Both the position numbers and the translations under genes were made by a program. Of a stretch of 64,000 bases of DNA, positions 47,067 through 55,007 are shown piece by piece. The number at the start of each line of letters is the position of its first letter. The first letter of the stretch is position 1. The notes beneath the pieces were generated by a model. The model was not told the origin of the DNA. It searched no databases and saw only the letters and a program-made list of their open reading frames with translations. This DNA comes from an uncultured cyanobacterium (lineage in GTDB: Bacteria; Cyanobacteriota; Cyanobacteriia; CACIAM-69d). The stretch lies in the NCBI GenBank assembly GCA_937883785.1, contig CALGDE010000100.1, forward strand, positions 1-64,000, in the 5' to 3' direction.

Positions 47067-47270
47067 GATTTATCCCTACAAATTACTGCGATTAGACGTG
47101 CAAGTTCGATCCAACTTTTAAGGGGCAGTTGGACAAGGAAAAACAATAGGTCTAAAGCTTGGACCTAGATGACTTCTTGGGAGAAATAATGACGACTTAA
47201 ATCTCCATATCTAGATCTAAGTCTCTAGAGTCAAACATCTAGGCTTTAACAGATATCTAAGGTTCAACCC

Positions 47271-47879
47271 TTAACGATATCGACGTCGTGCTTCTCGACT
47301 ATTGGCTAGGTCTTGGCGGATGCGACTTAGAGACCAACCATCTTGAAGGCGACCGCGATAGGTGCGAAGACCACTGCGGTCTGCGGGACGTCCCAGAATT
47401 TCTCGATAGGCACGGTCGATCGCAACGGATGCTTCTCGGCTACGGGCGAGGTCTCGACGAACTCGGCGTAGGTCCCAGTTACGATCTTCGATGCGTTCAA
47501 TGTAGGTGCGTAGTCCCCGTCGGTCAGCGGAACGCCCGAGCACCGAACGATAAATGCTGTTGATGCTGTTGCTTAAACGGGAATAATATCTACGATTTCG
47601 ACGGCCGTAACGATAATCATCATCGTCATAGTCGCGATCGCGCCGCCATCGGTCATAGGCGCGACCACGGTTGTAAGGACCTCGGTCATAGCGGTAGTCG
47701 TCATAATCGCGATCGCGCCGACGGTTACGATAGCGATCATCATCGTCGTAATCGCGGCTGCGCTCGCATCGTAGCTGCGATCCCTCCCAACGGCAGGACG
47801 TTTGGGCGATCGCCGGTGACGCGGAACCAACGGTGAGGAGAGCGGCTAATGCTAGTAAAGTGGGGCGACGAAGATTCAT
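47271..47879 (-). CDS. Secreted Arg/Tyr/Asp-rich protein with two DUF4214-type repeats
   Basis: 202 aa from ATG 47879, preferred because AGGAGG lies seven bases upstream (GTG at 47882 is one codon away). A signal peptide (ends PAIAQ) is followed by a region rich in Asp, Tyr and Arg (about 35-100), built from repeated DYDDD/RYRNRRRD blocks. The C-terminal half has two copies of the DUF4214 pattern: IYRSVLGRSADRRGLRTYIERI and AYREILGRPADRSGLRTYRGRL, each followed by an Arg-rich helix. DUF4214 modules occur in extracellular or S-layer-like proteins and in relation to phycobilisome linker folds. Function unknown. Confidence 0.8.
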   Translation of the reverse strand: MNLRRPTLLALAALLTVGSASPAIAQTSCRWEGSQLRCERSRDYDDDDRYRNRRRDRDYDDYRYDRGPYNRGRAYDRWRRDRDYDDDDYRYGRRNRRYYSRLSNSINSIYRSVLGRSADRRGLRTYIERIEDRNWDLRRVRRDLARSREASVAIDRAYREILGRPADRSGLRTYRGRLQDGWSLSRIRQDLANSREARRRYR

Positions 47880-48214
47880 CACCGAACCTCCTAAAAACGT
47901 GCGTTTGTGGGAACTGATTCAATTGGCGAGCAATTAGTTAACTCTTTCAATGGACCAATTGATTAACAGGAATGAAATGCTTAGGAATAGCTTTAGTGGT
48001 TGCTAGATTATACGGTTTCTATTAAGAGCTCATCAAAACCAAGGATGGCTTCAAATCCTTTTTTAACCGTTGTGATTATTGTAGATTCGACGCTGGTGGC
48101 TGGCAGGATCTTTAAGACACTTTCTAAAACGTCCAAGCCTCAGGAACCCCCAGAGAAAAACCGCCGCTGCCAAAATTTAAATTGGAGGCGATCGCCGCGC
48201 CAAATCGAATGTAA
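47880..48214. other. Intergenic region upstream of the Uma2 remnant
   Basis: 335 bp. It contains the promoter of the minus-strand DUF4214 gene. A plus-strand open frame at 48000-48272 runs across it but has no recognisable content. The beginning of the decayed Uma2 gene probably lies in the last 100 bp, but is too degraded to place. Confidence 0.3.
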
Positions 48215-48560
48215 ATGCACCCACCAAGCCAGTACGAGCGTAATTTCTTCGACTATCCTGACGTATTCGTAACCTGTGCCCCTCGTGATCGAAAAAATCG
48301 TGATGCGCAACGTTTCCCAAAATTAATTGTTGGCATAGTGTTGTCTTCTACCCAGCAGTTTGATCGAGGGGAAAACTTCAAAACCATCAAAAATTAGACG
48401 CGCTGGAAAAGTATGTTTTGCCCCTCCAGGAACAAATGTAGCTGGACTATTTTTGGCGGACGGGCGATCGCGGGGACAGTATTACCTTTGAGGCTGATAG
48501 CACAGCGATCGCACAAAGCGCAGGGTTGGAGCTGAGTATTTGGCGCCTCCACAACAGCGT
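48215..48560 (+). pseudogene. Uma2 family gene remnant (frameshift and internal stop)
   Basis: The frame 48215-48397 encodes YPDVFVTCAPRDRKNRDAQRFPKLIVGIVLSS...FDRGENFKTI, which closely follows the typical Uma2 sequence (YPDVMVTC...RFPKLIVEVLS...FDRGDKF). A frameshift near 48385-48396 moves the match to another frame, KLDALEKYVLPLQEQM, then an in-frame TAG at 48439 precedes YFWRTGDRGDSITFEAD, the usual next block. The N-terminal part is missing or unreadable, and the catalytic Glu (usually IVEV) is replaced by Gly (IVGI). The gene is therefore inactivated by at least two lesions. It is the third Uma2 locus in the window. Confidence 0.8.
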
Positions 48561-48951
48561 GGGTTTGGGCGCGCTGAATAAACGCGCTGCATTAGGCGAT
48601 CGTCCTCCCCCTCTCAACCTTTGTATCATTGCCCACATTTTTCCTCGATTACCCTGACGGTACTTTTGACAATACTTTCTCCATCGTCACAACCAATTTC
48701 CAATTTGTCCCAAAAAATCCTCAACCATCCGGTTAAACAGCCCCTGAATCCGAAGAAAAATTAACCGACTCGGAAATCGGCACAAAGACTATGGGGAGGG
48801 GTTAGCCCCCTTAGGGACACTATCTTCATCAGAATTTAGCAATACAGAAAACCAAGCTTTTCAAGGGCTACTAAATCATCCTGCGATCGCTTTTTTCTGT
48901 CCCACTTATCACTCTTCCCTGCTCTCTTGCTGCCGTCGTTGGAGTCCAGCC
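48561..48951. other. Region between Uma2 remnant and small gene
   Basis: 391 bp without a supported gene. It may include the decayed end of the Uma2 copy and another short broken frame (48637-48760). The small wHTH-like gene's promoter should lie near its right end. Several HIP1-like sites are present. Confidence 0.3.
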
Positions 48952-49194
48952 ATGGATCAACCATCCCCTTTTGTTCGTCAAACATCAATTGAACAAATTT
49001 CTTTCAAACTTAGCGAAGTTGAAGAAATAGTTTTAGAACAAATTCTCCTGGCCGCCGATAATAATAGTGTCCTTAACATGCAGGTTATTGCCGATCAGGT
49101 GCCCTATCCTCAAGAAGTGGTCAGTGCAGCTGTGGATAAGTTGTTGGCAATGGGGTTGATCCACATAACGATGACAAGTGAACTGCTTGAATAA
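48952..49194 (+). CDS. Small helical (winged-helix-like) hypothetical protein
   Basis: 80 aa. After an acidic N-terminal helix (about 17-35) the sequence QVIADQVPYPQEVVSAAVDKLLAMGLIHI resembles a compact helix-turn-helix with a wing, as in small winged-helix regulators. It has no signal or membrane segment. No family was recognised and DNA binding is only a possibility. It is isolated by long non-coding flanks. Confidence 0.55.
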   Translation: MDQPSPFVRQTSIEQISFKLSEVEEIVLEQILLAADNNSVLNMQVIADQVPYPQEVVSAAVDKLLAMGLIHITMTSELLE

Positions 49195-49412
49195 AGTTTG
49201 ATCAATACTTGATCAGTAAAGATTGATTATTGGCAAATCTTGATCAACGGTGAATTGAATTGGTGATAAGAACTCGATTATATTTCCCCGTGTTTCTTGT
49301 TAAGGAAACCATTAATTGGATCAAACACTGAATGCACATTAAAAGCTACGTTCATATTGGCTGAATCTCCACTGACCGCCCTTTAATCTCTCCGGTTTCG
49401 CTCTCCCTAATT

Positions 49413-50180
49413 ATGTTGTTTTCTAAGTCCTATTTCTCCCGTTTTTTAGCCATTAGCTTGCTTAGCGGTTCTTTAATGTTGGCAGGATGCTCATCGGACT
49501 CTTCTGCCCAATCCGCTGACCCGTCTCCCACGCCAGAATCTTCCCCTGAATTAGCAGCGTCTCCCACGTCGTCGCCCCCCGCTGAAGACGCTCAAGCCTC
49601 TTCTCCGTCACCGGAACCTGTGGTTGAGGCCGCTCCGGCTGCGCCCAATACAGGGCCCGTTGCCGTTGCATCAATTCCCAGCAGTGTGGAGATTAGGGTT
49701 GAGGGAACCCCTGTGCAAGTGTCCCTGGAGGCTTATCGTCCCGAAGGGCTGCCGATCGCCATGGGTCTACCGGAAGAGTCATTTATTCCTCGGGTTATCC
49801 AAACACCTCAGTGGACCGAAGTGCGTTTGGTGAGTTCTTACCAAGGAGCCATTAGCAGTGAAAAGGTTTATGTCAGCATTATTTGGCCTAAAGAGTCCAT
49901 AAGCCTGGACAAAGCCCAAAATATGCTGTTTGAGGAAACCCGGAAGCAGGAAATAGGATTACAGGGGGTTGTGTCCACGGGGAACGAAACGATTTACGCC
50001 TGGGAAAGGCGTCGATGGCGCTTTGAAAAAAATATTACTGATGGTCCCGGTGGTATTTTTGGCAGGGCTTTTGTGGGGGAACTAAAAGGACAACCATTTT
50101 GGGTCGTGACCCATACGTTAGCCGAGTTCGCCGAAGGATATGGCCCCCGCTTCAACATCATTCTCGATACCCTTCAGTAA
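49413..50180 (+). CDS. Hypothetical lipoprotein
   Basis: 255 aa. A signal peptide ends in the lipobox LAGC (Cys25). A disordered Ser/Pro/Ala/Glu-rich linker extends to about 95. The C-terminal globular part (about 110-255) is unrecognised; it has a Trp/Tyr-rich core (YAWERRRWRFEKN) and ends with the segment KGQPFWVVTHTLAEFAEGY. It is likely anchored to a membrane, facing the periplasm. It converges on the DUF3122 gene. Confidence 0.7.
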   Translation: MLFSKSYFSRFLAISLLSGSLMLAGCSSDSSAQSADPSPTPESSPELAASPTSSPPAEDAQASSPSPEPVVEAAPAAPNTGPVAVASIPSSVEIRVEGTPVQVSLEAYRPEGLPIAMGLPEESFIPRVIQTPQWTEVRLVSSYQGAISSEKVYVSIIWPKESISLDKAQNMLFEETRKQEIGLQGVVSTGNETIYAWERRRWRFEKNITDGPGGIFGRAFVGELKGQPFWVVTHTLAEFAEGYGPRFNIILDTLQ

Positions 50181-50193
50181 GTCTGGGCATTCT

Positions 50194-50751
50194 TTAGGAT
50201 TGTTCTGGCGCTTGTGCTTGTGCCTGCTCCTTCACTTGCAGCCATTCTTTAACGGCAAACGGGGGCAGCACGATCGCCACATCCCCAGCGGCAAGGGGCA
50301 GCGTTAGGGTTATTGGGCGGCGACGCTGCAGCCCAGCCAGGAAATCACCCGCGTCGTACTCGCCAATATTGTCGGTGTTGGCTCCTGGATCCGTTTTTAG
50401 CTGAAAGGCATCGGGCAGCTCCCACTGTTGAGATCCCTGTTGAATTTTTAGGGGCGCTGATCGCTGGATCACGGTGCCCGGAAAGCCCGATATGCGTAAG
50501 TGGGCAGTGGCTTCGTTGTTTTCGGATTTGCCACTTTCGGCGGCATTGTCAACCACAGCGAATAACACGACTTGCCAGCCGCGATCGCGATTGTCCCGCA
50601 GCGCCTGGAGCGATCGCACCATCACGCCCCCATTGGCAGCAACTTCATCCTGGGAATAAATATGTACCGATGCCCACGCTGGCGACAATGGACAAAGACA
50701 AAGTACGATGCCCAGGAAAATCCCTAGAAACATTCCCAAAATGCGGGGCAT
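50194..50751 (-). CDS. Secreted DUF3122-like protein
   Basis: 185 aa from the ATG at 50751; a longer frame from 50814 overlaps the upstream ATPase gene by 23 bp. Starting at 50751 leaves a normal signal peptide (MFLGIFLGIVLCLCPLSPAWA, ends AWA). The mature part includes LRISGFPGTVIQRSAPLKI and ends with a Gln/Ala-rich tail. The pattern resembles cyanobacterial DUF3122 proteins of unknown role. Its location directly downstream of an ABC ATPase gene suggests joint transcription. Confidence 0.65.
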   Translation of the reverse strand: MPRILGMFLGIFLGIVLCLCPLSPAWASVHIYSQDEVAANGGVMVRSLQALRDNRDRGWQVVLFAVVDNAAESGKSENNEATAHLRISGFPGTVIQRSAPLKIQQGSQQWELPDAFQLKTDPGANTDNIGEYDAGDFLAGLQRRRPITLTLPLAAGDVAIVLPPFAVKEWLQVKEQAQAQAPEQS

Positions 50752-50791
50752 GGAAATGGAAATGGTGTTAGTTGGTACTTTAATCAGGGGT

Positions 50792-51748
50792 TTAGCTGGG
50801 GACCACATTGGCACGCCTCAGTTGATTCATAAAAAACGCTTCTAGGGACTGGCGCTGGCGGTTTGCCTGCAAAATTTCCCCGTCCATTGCCGACACCGTT
50901 GCTACAAACTCTGTCAGATCCCGATCCAATTCTCCCTGCCACCAGCCATTTTGAAAGTCCATATCCCCCAACCACAGGCGTAGCTTCTCCCCATCTCCCC
51001 CACGCCCGCGCACTTGGTAAGAATCGCCAAGGGTCAACATCTCTTCCAACGCGCCACAGCACAGCAGCTTACCGTTAGCCAAAATTGCCACGGAATCGCA
51101 CACCTGCTCCACGTCGGACAAAATATGGCTATTAAAAAAAATGGTTTTGCCGGCGCGCTTTAAATTCAAAATAATTTCACGAATTTGATAACGTCCCAGG
51201 GGATCCAGCCCCGACATGGGCTCATCTAAAAACACCAGCTCCGGATCGTTAATCAAAGCCTGGGCCACTCCGACACGCTGGAGCATTCCCTTGGAATACT
51301 GCTTCATCAACTTCTTTTTTGCCGCATCGTGGGATAGCTGTACCTGGTCTAAAATTTCACCAATGCGCCGCTGCACTGACTTTTGGGGCAACTGAAAAAT
51401 CGCCGCCGCATGTTCTAGATACTCCCAGCCCGTCAGGTAGTCGTAAAAATAAGCATTTTCCGGCAAGTAGCCCAAACGCTGCTTGGTGGGGCGATCGCCC
51501 AAGGGCATCCCCAATACCGTCCCTGCCCCCGCCGTCGGCTTAGCAATGCCCAACAGTAGCTTAAGCAATGTGGTTTTTCCCGCACCATTGGGACCCAGTA
51601 GCCCAAAGGTTTGTCCGCGAGGCACCGAAAAAGATACATCTTGCACCGTGGTCACTGACTGATTCAGCCAAAATCCGGTGCGGTAGCTTTTGGTAATTCC
51701 CGTCACCGTGACCGCTGGGTTGCTATCGGAGAGTGGGGAAAGGGTCAT
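50792..51748 (-). CDS. ABC transporter ATP-binding protein
   Basis: 318 aa, full ABC ATPase: Walker A GPNGAGKT, Q-loop in YLPENAYFYD, signature YSKGMLQRVG, Walker B LVFLDEP, D-loop SGLDP and a His in FFNSHIL. The C-terminal region (about 230-318) follows the pattern of ATPases of export-type ABC-2 systems (multidrug or gliding-motility GldA-like). No permease gene is next to it, so the transmembrane partner must be elsewhere. The start is preceded by about 190 bp of non-coding DNA. Confidence 0.92.
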   Translation of the reverse strand: MTLSPLSDSNPAVTVTGITKSYRTGFWLNQSVTTVQDVSFSVPRGQTFGLLGPNGAGKTTLLKLLLGIAKPTAGAGTVLGMPLGDRPTKQRLGYLPENAYFYDYLTGWEYLEHAAAIFQLPQKSVQRRIGEILDQVQLSHDAAKKKLMKQYSKGMLQRVGVAQALINDPELVFLDEPMSGLDPLGRYQIREIILNLKRAGKTIFFNSHILSDVEQVCDSVAILANGKLLCCGALEEMLTLGDSYQVRGRGGDGEKLRLWLGDMDFQNGWWQGELDRDLTEFVATVSAMDGEILQANRQRQSLEAFFMNQLRRANVVPS

Positions 51749-51940
51749 GTTTTGCAGTTCCTAACCAATAGGTTGAGTGGCTTCTGAGTGACTTCGTCGA
51801 AGAAATAATAAGGGGAATTGTTAACAAACGTCGCCAGGTTTCCCATTTCTCGTTCCAGTGCCGTCGCCGTAGGGCAGAATCGGTCACAATAAGGGAGCGA
51901 AGAAATCAACAAAAACTTAAACTAGATTTTAAGATAAGTA

Positions 51941-52105
51941 ATGGATCGATCTAACTGGGTGGCGATCGCCACAGGAACCATCGCGTTATTCCTTGGGATT
52001 GTTTACCTATTGATTGTTCAATTTCTTGACTTTCGAGGCGAAATGGTGCCTGCGCCCATTGAAAGCCTTGGTAATATTGGTTTCTGGTTAGTCAATTTCG
52101 GCTAG
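51941..52105 (+). CDS. Small single-helix membrane protein
   Basis: 54 aa: a polar start MDRSNW, then a membrane helix (about 7-28: VAIATGTIALFLGIVYLLIV), then an amphipathic FLDFRGEMVPAPIE segment and a short hydrophobic end. A HIP1 octamer sits in the helix codons. It resembles small cyanobacterial membrane proteins such as photosystem or NDH accessory subunits, but I do not recognise the family. Translation is supported by the uninterrupted frame with a sensible start and by a terminator 100 nt downstream. Confidence 0.55.
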   Translation: MDRSNWVAIATGTIALFLGIVYLLIVQFLDFRGEMVPAPIESLGNIGFWLVNFG

Positions 52106-52208
52106 TTGGTCTTTCACTTTAGATTTTTCGCTGGTTTCCCCATAAGGAGACGAACGATTTATTCAAGTAAGACTCAGCAGTTAGCTGGCCTTTTGCTGGC
52201 AATTCACT

Positions 52209-52244
52209 AAAAGCTTTGTGGTGGTTTTATCACCAAAGCTTTTT
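52209..52244 (+). terminator. Rho-independent terminator
   Basis: A hairpin with a 12-bp stem (aaagcttt..ggtg pairing with cacc..aaagcttt, a 2-nt GT bulge) and a 7-nt loop, followed by a T-rich run (gctttttccc). It terminates plus-strand transcription, most likely of the small membrane protein gene ending at 52105. Confidence 0.75.
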
Positions 52245-52333
52245 CCCTTAAATTCCTGTTTGCTAGATGCGGCAATTATTTCGGTGCTTAAGATTTTGAT
52301 TTCGAATTTTGATTTCAAAAATCCTGGTTTTTA

Positions 52334-52368
52334 AATCTTGATTTCCTGAATCTTGATTTCCTGAATCT
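52334..52368. repeat. 15-bp tandem repeat upstream of pcyA
   Basis: The unit aatcttgatttcctg occurs twice exactly and begins a third time (aatct). Unlike the 14-bp arrays it is in phase with a 15-bp spacing. It sits in the region where the pcyA promoter is expected. A similar ttgattt motif recurs just upstream at 52290-52320. Confidence 0.85.
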
Positions 52369-52443
52369 CGGTTTTGACTCTTCGTCATAAACCTTGGCCT
52401 CCAACGCTACCGGAATTAGCCGCTTGCCCCTAACAAAGGATAT

Positions 52444-53220
52444 ATGACAACTATTACCTCCACTTCCACCGTCACTTTGAGCGATCGCCAACACCCGACT
52501 ATTTCCACCTTGGCAAACCGCATCCAAGCCGCCTGGTCAAATTACCTAGACCTACAGCCCTACGCCATGCCGGAAGATTTAGGGTATGTGGAAGGGGTTC
52601 TAGAAGGGGAAAAGTTGGTGATCAATAACCAGTGTTACCAGACGCGCACCTTCCGTAAGCTACACCTGGAGCTGGCGCAAATTGGCAATTCCCTGGATAT
52701 TCTGCACTGTGTAATGTTCCCCCGCCCCGAGTTCGACTTGCCCATTTTCGGCGCCGACCTAGTGGCGGGACGAGGACAGTTGGCTATGGCGATCGCCGAC
52801 CTTTCTCCAGTGCGGGACAACCAACAGCTTCCTGGAGAATATCAGCAACATTTGGAAGAACTGCCAAGCTTTGACTTTCGCCACTGCCGCCATTTTCCTG
52901 AATGGGCTGATATCTTTTCCGATTTTTGCCTTTTCGTACGTCCCGATGGGGAACAGGAAGAAACGGCGTTTGTGGACACTATTGATCGCTATTTAGCGTT
53001 CCACTGTCAGCAGGCAAAGGCTGCGCAGCCGGTGGATAGCGATCGCCGTAAAGCCATTATGGTGGCCCACCAGCATTACTGTGCCCAACAGCTACGGAAC
53101 GACAAAACTCGCCGTGTCCTGGAAAAAGCCTTTGGCGACGCCTGGGCAGAGCGCTACATGACCACGGTTTTGTTTGACGTTCCCTTGGGTGTCCCCATGG
53201 GCAAGGCAAAAATGCCCTAG
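52444..53220 (+). CDS. pcyA: Phycocyanobilin:ferredoxin oxidoreductase
   Basis: 258 aa. Reduces biliverdin IXalpha to 3Z-phycocyanobilin in two two-electron steps, using ferredoxin; it makes the phycobilisome and phytochrome chromophore. The sequence aligns with no gap in its first 105 residues to the known Synechocystis enzyme as I recall it, placing Glu76 (HLEL), His88 (LDILHCV) and Asp105 (FGAD), the residues established for catalysis, at identical numbers; the neighbouring Cys is Ala. The C-terminal NDKTRRVLEKAFGDAWAERYM is conserved. Start supported by GGATAT-type purine region at -8. Confidence 0.96.
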   Translation: MTTITSTSTVTLSDRQHPTISTLANRIQAAWSNYLDLQPYAMPEDLGYVEGVLEGEKLVINNQCYQTRTFRKLHLELAQIGNSLDILHCVMFPRPEFDLPIFGADLVAGRGQLAMAIADLSPVRDNQQLPGEYQQHLEELPSFDFRHCRHFPEWADIFSDFCLFVRPDGEQEETAFVDTIDRYLAFHCQQAKAAQPVDSDRRKAIMVAHQHYCAQQLRNDKTRRVLEKAFGDAWAERYMTTVLFDVPLGVPMGKAKMP

Positions 53221-53300
53221 TGGTTCAGGTTTAAAAAAAACGACTTAGGCTGGAAAACCCGCTCAAAAACTTGCTTTGGGCTGGAAACCCCATGGAATCC

Positions 53301-53696
53301 TTAGGATGTCGCTGTGGGAGATAGGTAGCGGTTCAACGTTTCTAGAACTAGGGACGGTTGAATAGGTTTGGTTAAATAGGCCGTTGCTCCGGCGATCGCG
53401 CCCTGCACCCGATCAAAGGGCTTAGTGCGCGAGGTCAACACCACCACGGGCACTTGGCGATATTTAGGCAACTTGCGCAAAACACGACAGAATTCCAACC
53501 CGTCCATTTCCGGCATCGCCACATCCAGCAAAAACAAGTCAATATTTTCTCCTCCCTCCACCAGCTTTAACGCATCCATAGCCCCCGCCACCGTGGCGAT
53601 AACGTAGTAAGGCTCCAATAGACGCCCCAGCAACGTTCGGGTCACTACGCAATCGTCAACAATCAGAATTTTTAACTTGCGTTTGGAAAATGCCAT
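53301..53696 (-). CDS. CheY-like single-domain response regulator
   Basis: 131 aa, receiver domain only. Phosphorylation site Asp58 in LLDVAMPEMDG, the acidic pair Asp14-Asp15, Thr88 in VVLTSR and Lys110 in LTKP are all present. An output domain is absent, so it works through protein partners, as in PilG/PilH- or TaxP-type relays. The N-terminus is basic. No kinase is adjacent on its strand; the closest one is the hybrid sensor 1.3 kb to the right on the opposite strand. Confidence 0.92.
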   Translation of the reverse strand: MAFSKRKLKILIVDDCVVTRTLLGRLLEPYYVIATVAGAMDALKLVEGGENIDLFLLDVAMPEMDGLEFCRVLRKLPKYRQVPVVVLTSRTKPFDRVQGAIAGATAYLTKPIQPSLVLETLNRYLSPTATS

Positions 53697-53784
53697 AGGG
53701 CCCTCATTGGAAAGGCTTTACGGAGAAATGAAGTGATTTCGTAACTACAGCGCAGTGATGCTGACTTAGCTAGGGACTATGATT

Positions 53785-54335
53785 ATTTAAGTCTCAAAGC
53801 CTTTGACTGCGAGGGTTTTAGCCTCTAGCGCTTCTTACTTTAAAAGGGCGTGTACTCCCCACTACGTAAGCTTTTGGTGCTCAATTGGCGACACGCCTTC
53901 GGCTAACCTCCACGTCCGGAGAAGATTCAGTATCCACGTTTAAGCACCGCATCTAAAAATTTGCTTTACCTTACATACTCAGATTTTATCTATTGTTCAA
54001 TCCTTACACGCCCGACTCTGCATCCACAGTAAAAAATGCCGAAGAATCAGAACTTAAGGGGCAGAGGAAACGTCTATAGATGGTCAGGGTCTGTGGACAA
54101 GTGCCCCGTTTTTGATCCGCTGTCTTCCCCTTAGTGCTTTTCCCGGTGTGTAACCAGCAATAAAAGATTGGAGATTGTAGACCCCACTGTGAAGACCTTG
54201 AGCCCGTACGGTGAAGCCCCTAAGTATGTCGTTATTGAGCACCAGAAGCCTTATATAGTGGGGAGTCCACGCTCTTTTAAAGCAAAAAGTGCTAGGGACT
54301 GAAACCCTTGCTGGTAAAGACTTTGAAACTTAAAT
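53785..54335. repeat. Long imperfect inverted repeat (two approximately 108-bp arms)
   Basis: The left arm (53785-53892) and right arm (54228-54335) are reverse complements at roughly 80-85% identity with one or two indels, separated by 335 bp. Shared segments include atttaagtctc/gaaacttaaat at the outer ends and a ccccacta core. The whole element is 551 bp. I saw no flanking target duplication. It could be a non-autonomous (MITE-like) element with long terminal inverted repeats, or a transcript folding into a long stem. Confidence 0.8.
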
Positions 54336-54948
54336 GGCGACAGCCCCTAGCCATACAAGCGTCGACAGTGACACGGTTACAGAAACAAGCTTTCCTCTGG
54401 GTGCGATCCTTTCTCCAGCAAGGTGGATATGACTGTATTCGACTCGATTTGGAGATTCGGTTGCCGTAGCTTCAGGTCTTTGGTTCTAAATTTGAGGGTT
54501 GAAGAAACCATTGCGCGGGAAAACTGGTTAAGTCTCCCGATTCTAAAGACAAGTTGATGAAGTCTATGACATCCCGTTCTTGCACCCTTGACTTTGATGA
54601 ACTGACTTGCGTTTGACGCAATTAAATTTCAAAGATTTTGAATTTAAGTTTTTCCCATTCAAAGGACAATTGGGGGCTTTATGTTCAAAGGTATAGACAA
54701 ACCTATAAACTTTTACACAAGTGCTTCAAATCAAATCCTTTAAGATTAGTGGTCATTATTGGGAATCTTAGTTGAGGGTAGTAACAAGATTCTTGGGTGA
54801 CGAGATCTTTCAAAGGGTGCATGCAGGGTGGGAACGACTGAGCAAATTGGGAAATGCTTCAAAGAAGGCTCAATGTAGAAAGGGCCTGGTGAACAGTGAG
54901 CGACTCTCTAACAAGCCACCTCTTGACGAGCAATGTCTCAGCAAAGGT

Positions 54949-54998
54949 GGACTGGCACAACTGGACTGGCATAACTGGACTGGCACAACTGGACTGGA
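54949..54998. repeat. 14-bp tandem array directly upstream of the sensor kinase start
   Basis: The unit ggactggcacaact is repeated three times (54949, 54963 with a single change, 54977) with a partial fourth copy ending at 54998, nine bases before the ATG at 55008. It covers the translation-initiation region, so copy number could change expression. Confidence 0.9.
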
Positions 54999-55007
54999 GC
55001 GTCTGAC

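Larger units (their letters stand above)
52106..52443. other. Intergenic region upstream of pcyA
   Basis: 338 bp. It carries a rho-independent terminator (52209-52244) and a 15-bp tandem repeat (52334-52368). The pcyA promoter is presumably between them. An AAAGGA sequence at 52436-52441 lies a few bases before the pcyA ATG. Confidence 0.5.
53697..55007. other. Long non-coding region with inverted repeat and tandem array
   Basis: 1.3 kb with no supported gene. It holds two arms of a long imperfect inverted repeat (53785-53892 and 54228-54335), a 335-bp spacer between them, and a 14-bp tandem array just before the kinase start. A 79-codon frame at 54772-55011 is largely produced by that array and has no recognisable content. 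No transposase and no RNA gene were identified. Confidence 0.7.

Noticed and set aside
48000-48272. 90-codon plus-strand frame before the Uma2 remnant
   Set aside because: No recognisable content and out of frame with the Uma2 similarity it overlaps.
54290-54315. CRISPR-repeat-like sequence (gctagggactgaaaccc)
   Set aside because: Resembles the GGGACTGAAAC end of cyanobacterial CRISPR repeats, but only one copy with no spacing pattern and no cas genes; it belongs to the inverted-repeat arm.
53785-54335. Insertion sequence
   Set aside because: Long inverted arms exist, but no transposase frame and no target-site duplication were found, so only a repeat was annotated.
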